From Paraescarpia echinospica (lineage: Eukaryota > Annelida > Polychaeta > Sabellida > Siboglinidae): a stretch of 64,000 nucleotides of DNA. The notes beneath the pieces are model-generated. The model saw nothing but the letters and a program-made list of their open reading frames with translations, did not search any database and had not been told where the DNA came from. The stretch lies in NCBI GenBank assembly GCA_020002185.1, contig CM034531.1:40282365-40346364 (forward strand), given 5' to 3'. The position numbers and the translations under genes are program-made. This document shows positions 59,341-64,000 of this stretch, piece after piece; position 1 is the first letter of the stretch, and each line of letters opens with the position of its first letter.

Positions 59341-59524
59341 TACTGGACACTGGTCTGTGCTGAATTACATGGTTATTGGTTGACACTAGGTACCCAGTGG
59401 ACCTCTGCCTTGGACAGTCTATAGTGGATATTCAATCTGGACACTGGAGGCTGTCTGACTAAATGTGTCACGGATTGTGTGACAGTTATAGAAAGCATAT
59501 ATATATAGATGTTAATTAAGTGTT

Positions 59525-60500
59525 AGCACAGGAGAGAGTGGAACATGAGGAACAGTGAGTGAGAGAGTGAAACATGAGGAACAGTAAGTAAGAGTGGAAC
59601 ATGAGGAACAGTAAGTGACAGAGTGGAACATGAGGAACAGTGAGTGAAAGAGTGGAACATAAGGAACAGTGAGTGAGAGTGGAACATGAGGAACAGTAAG
59701 TGATAGTGGAACATGAACAGTATGTGAGAGTGGAACATGAGGAAGAGTGAGTGAGAGAGTGGAACATGAGGAACAGTAAGTGAGATAGTGGAACATGAGG
59801 AACAGTAAGTGAGAGAGTGGAACATGAGGAACAATAAGTGAGAGTAGAACATGAGGAACAGTAAGTGAGATAGTGGAACATGAGGAACAGTGAGTGAGAG
59901 ACTGGAACATGAGGAACAATAAGTGAGAGAGTGGAACATGAGGAACAGTGAGTGAGAGAGTGGAACATGAGGAACAGTAAGTGAGAGTGGAACATGAGGA
60001 AAAGTAAGTGAGAGTGGAACATGAGGAACAGTGAGTGAAAGATTGGAACACGAGGAACAGTAAGTGAGAGTGGAACATGAGGAACAGTAAGTGAGAGTGG
60101 AACATGAGGAACAGTAAGTTAGAGTGGAACATGAGGAACAGTGAGTGAGAGAGTGGAACATGAGGAACAGTAAGTGAGATAGTGGAACATGAGGAAGAGT
60201 GAGTGAGAGAGTGGAACATGAGGAACAATAAGTGAGAGAGTGGAACATGAGGAACAGTAAGTGAGAGTGGAACATGAGGAACAGTATGTGAGAGAGTGGA
60301 ACATGAGGAACAGTAACAAAGAGTAGAACATGAGGAATAGTAACTGAGAGAGTGGAACATGAGGAACAGTGAGTGAGAGAGTGGAACATGAGGAACAATA
60401 AGTAAGAGTGGAACATGAGGAACAGTAAGTGAGAGAGTGGAACATGGGGAACAGTAACATAGAGTGGTACATGAGGAACAGTAAGTGAGAGAGTGGAACA
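59525..60500. repeat. 27/29-bp minisatellite
   Basis: Units of GGAACATGAGGAACAGTAAG plus TGAGAG or TGAGAGAG. The alternation of 27- and 29-bp units shifts the reading frame, so all three minus frames look open; none is a gene. Most units contain GTAAGT or GTGAGT. Confidence 0.95.
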
Positions 60501-60506
60501 TGAAGA

Positions 60507-60616
<110 letters not shown>

Positions 60617-60649
60617 ACTTGGGGAACAGTAAGTAAGAGAGTGTAACAT

Positions 60650-60860
60650 GTGGTCCCTGAAATGGTCCCTGTCACTAGAGGTGGTCCCCATCACTAGAGG
60701 TGGTCCATGTTCACTAGATGTAGTCCCTGTCACTAGAGGTGGTCCCTGTCACCAGAGGTGGTCCCTGTCACCAGAGGTGGTCCCTGTTACTAGAGGTGGT
60801 CCCTATCATTAGAGGTGGCCGCTGTCATCGGAGGTGGTACATGTCAATAGAGGTGGTTCC
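60650..60860. repeat. 20-bp minisatellite
   Basis: Units of TGGTCCCTGTCACTAGAGGT, about ten copies with increasing divergence at the right end. Confidence 0.92.
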
Positions 60861-61179
60861 TGTCACCATAAATGTCATGCCCCTGTCAACCTTGCAGTAG
60901 TATGCAGTGGTAGTGTTGACAACTCTCACCTGTCAATCAAAGCTGTGTTCCACTTGGCTGCAGTTATAATCTCTGCCACCCTGCTGGTGGACCTGCAATG
61001 AGTCACACAGCTGGCACCTAGGGGATCCTTTACTCAGAAATGGGGACACACCACAATTGATTACTGGCAGGTAATGTTTTTGTAATGACATTTTAAAATA
61101 TTTTTACATTCTATCATTTACCCAGTCACTCCCTGTTGGAGAACTGGTTAGTTGTTGTCACTTTATTGTGCAGTCCATG
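60861..61179. other. Unique spacer between arrays
   Basis: About 320 bp with no gene or repeat that I can support. Confidence 0.45.
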
Positions 61180-64000
61180 ACAGTTGTAAGCTGAAGAGAG
61201 GGGGGACACAGTGGTTGGAACATTACAGTTGTAAGCTGTGTGTTGGATGGAGGGGGCACAGAGGTTGGAACATTACAGTTGTAAGCTGTGTGTTGGATGG
61301 AGGGGGCACAGAGGTTGGAACATGACAGTTGTAAGCTGTGTGTTGGATGGAGGGGGGCACAGTGGTTGGAACATGACAGTTGTAAGCTGTGTGTTGGATG
61401 GAGGGGGGCACAGTGGTTGGAACATGACAGTTGTAAGCTGTGTGTTGGATGTAGGGGGGCACAGTGGTTGGAACATGACAGTTGTAAGCTGTGTGTTGGA
61501 TGGAGGGGGTACAGTGGTTGGAACATGACAGTTGTAAGCTGTGTGTTGGATGGAGAGGGGCATAATGGTTGGAATATGACAGTTGTAAGCTGTGTGTTGG
61601 ATGGAGGGGGTACAGTGGTTGGAACATGACAGTTGTAAGCTGTTTGCTGGATGGAGGGGGGTACAGTGGTTGGAACATGACAGTTGTAAGCTGTATGCTG
61701 GATGGAGGGGGGTACAGTGGTTGGAACATGACAGTTGTAAGCTGTGTGTTGGATGGAGGGGGCACAGTGGTTGGAACATGACAGTTGTAAGCTGTGTGTT
61801 GGATGGAGGGGGTACAGTGGTTGGAACATGACAGTTGTAAGCTGTGTGTTGGATGGAGGGGGTACAGTGGTTGGAACATGACAGTTGTAAGCTGTGTGCT
61901 GGATGGAGGGGGCACAGTGGTTGGAACATGACAGTTGTAATCTGTGTGTTGGATGGAGGGGGGCACAGTGGTTGGAACATGACAGTTGTAAGCTGTGTGT
62001 TGGATGGAGGGGGGTACAGTGGTTGGAACATGACAGTTGTAAGCTGTGTGTTGGAGGGAGGGGGGTACAGTGGTTGGAACATGACAGTTGTAAGCTGTGT
62101 GTTGGAGGGAGGGGGTACAGTGGTTGGAAGAATACAGTTGTAAGCTGTGTGTTGGATGGAAGGGGGTAAAGTAGTTGGAACATAACAGTTGTAAGCTGTG
62201 TGTTGGATGGAGGGGGGTACAGTGGTTGGAATATGACAGTTGTAAGCTGTGTGTTGGATGGAGGGGGGTACAGTGGTTGGAACATGACAGTTGTAAGCTG
62301 TGTGTTGGAGGGAGGGGGGTACAGTGGTTGGAACATGACAGTTGTAAGCTGTGTGTTGGAGGGAGGGGGTACAGTGGTTGGAAGAATACAGTTGTAAGCT
62401 GTGTGTTGGATGGAAGGGGGTAAAGTAGTTGGAACATAACAGTTGTAAGCTGTGTGTTGGATGGAGGGGGGTACAGTGGTTGGAATATGACAGTTGTAAG
62501 CTGTGTGTTGAATGGAGGGGGATACACTAGTTGGAACATGACAGTTGTAAGCTGTGTGTTGGAGGAAGGGGGGTACAGTGGTTGGAACATGACAGTTGTA
62601 AGCTGTGTGTTGGATGGAGGGGGGCACAGTGGTTGGAACATGACAGTTGTAAGCTGTGTGTTGGAGGGAGGGGGGGGGTACAGTGGTTGGAACATGACAG
62701 TTGTAAGCTGTGTGTTGGATGGAGGGGGGCACAGTGGTTGGAACATGACAGTTGTAAGCTGTGTGTTGGATGGAGGGGGTACAGTGGTTGGAACATGACA
62801 GTTGTAAGCTGTGTGCTGTATGGAGGGGGCACAGTGGTTGGAACTTGACAGTTGTAAGCTGTGTGTTGGATGGAGGGGGGCACAGTGGTTGGAACATGAC
62901 AGTTGTAAGCTGTGTGCTGGATGGAGGGGGCACAGTGGTTGGAACATGACAGTTGTAAGCTGTGTGCTGGATGGAGGGGGGCACAGTGGTTGGAACATGA
63001 CATTGAAGCTGTGTGTTGGATGGAGGGGGGCACAGTGGTTGGAACATGACAGTTGTAAGCTGTGTGCTGGATGGAGGGGGCACAGTGGTTGGAACATGAC
63101 AGTTGTAAGCTGTGTGTTGGATGGAGGGGGGCACAGTGGTTGGAACATGACAGTTGTAAGCTGTGTGTTGGAGGGAGGGGGTACAGTGGTTGGAACATGA
63201 CAGTTGTAAGCTGTGTGTTGGATGGAGGGGGGTACAATGGTTGGAACATGACAGTTGTAACCTGTGTGTTGGAGGGAGGGGGGTACAGTGGTTGGAACAT
63301 GACAGTTGTAAGCTGTGTGTTGGAGGGAGGGAGTACAGTGGTTGGAAGAATACAGTTGTAAGCTGTGTGTTGGATGGAGGGGGGTACAGTGGTTGGAACA
63401 TGACAGTTGTAAGCTGTGTGTTGGATGGAGGGGGGGTACAGTGGTTGGAATATGACAGTTGTAAGCTGTGTGTTGGATGGAGGGGGATACACTAGTTGGA
63501 ACATGACAGTTGTAAGCTGTGTGTTGGAGGAAGGTGGGTACAGTGGTTGGAACATGACAGTTGTAAGCTGTGTGTTGGATGGAGGGGGGCACAGTGGTTG
63601 GAACATGACAGTTGTAAGCTGTGTGTTGGATGGAGGGGGATACAGTGGTTGGAATATGACAGTTGTAAGCTGTGTGTTGGAAGGAGGGGGATACACTAGT
63701 TGGAACATGACAGTTGTAAGCTGTGTGTTGGAGGGAGGGGGTACAGTGGTTGGAACATGACAGTTGTAAGCTGTGTGTTGGAGGGAGGGGGTACAATGGT
63801 TGGAACATGACAGTTGTAAGCTGTGTGTTGGATGGAGGGGGGTACACTAGTTGGAACATGACACTTGTAAGCTGTGTGTTGGATGGAGGGGGGTACAGTG
63901 GTTGGAACATGACAGTTGTAAGCTGTGTGTTGGATGGAGGGGGGTACACTAGTTGGAACATGACAGTTGTAAGCTGTGTGTTGGAGGAAGGGGGGTACAG
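61180..64000. repeat. ~50-bp minisatellite running off the window
   Basis: More than fifty units of GTTGGAACATGACAGTTGTA plus AGCTGTGTGTTGGATGGAGG and GGGCACAGTG. Unit length varies by one to three bases through the G run, so frames on both strands stay open for hundreds of codons without coding. Variant units (GGAAGAATACAG, TACACTAGTTGG, GGAATATGACAG) recur in the same order at about 62.1-62.3, 62.36-62.55 and 63.3-63.5 kb, showing higher-order duplication. Confidence 0.97.

Noticed and set aside
61158..63961. Open frames of 912, 747 and other large sizes on both strands
   Set aside because: They follow the ~50-bp repeat and exist in several frames at once; short-period DNA without stop codons explains them.

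Overview
This window looks like metazoan genomic DNA, most likely from a marine invertebrate of the mollusc/lophotrochozoan type. That is inferred from intron-split coding exons with GT/AG borders, several non-LTR retrotransposons, a pogo-like transposon, a tRNA-derived SINE, MITE-like elements and very abundant minisatellites. Nothing is prokaryotic. There are two 1000-N scaffold gaps (9921-10920 and 51704-52703).

The one host gene I can name lies on the + strand and is a RASSF1/RASSF5-like Ras-association family gene. Exon 1 (21217-21693) and exon 2 (25460-25529) together encode the first two thirds of a C1 zinc finger. A large open exon at 35818-37102 ends in a perfect donor and in the same phase (1) as exon 2, so it may be an alternative first exon. 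A short exon at 51388-51480 resembles the RASSF segment just before the Ras-association domain. The exon with the last C1 zinc ligands, and the RA and SARAH domains, were not found. Most of the rest of the window is intron and repeat.

Layout. 1-9920 is a near-identical copy of 25528-35459; it starts 2 bp before the exon-2 splice donor and stops exactly at an N gap, which suggests an uncollapsed second haplotype, though a real segmental duplication is possible. Both copies carry the same dead RTE-type LINE with the same target-site duplication, and the same four tandem arrays. 10921-18985 holds a LINE apparently split into two pieces by about 7 kb containing a ~204-bp satellite, a nearly intact pogo-like transposon (12630-16234) and a 72-bp minisatellite. 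18986-25459 holds exon 1 and a decayed CR1-like LINE with a MITE inside it. 35460-51387 is the possible alternative exon followed by intron with small repeats, a SINE, MITEs and a foldback element with a hammerhead-like core. 51481-64000 is dominated by minisatellites with units of 44, 18, 29, 27-29, 20 and about 50 bp; the last runs off the window.

The many long open frames in the arrays (for example in 53.3-54.2, 59.5-60.7 and 61.2-64.0 kb) come from short-period repeats without stop codons and are not annotated as genes.
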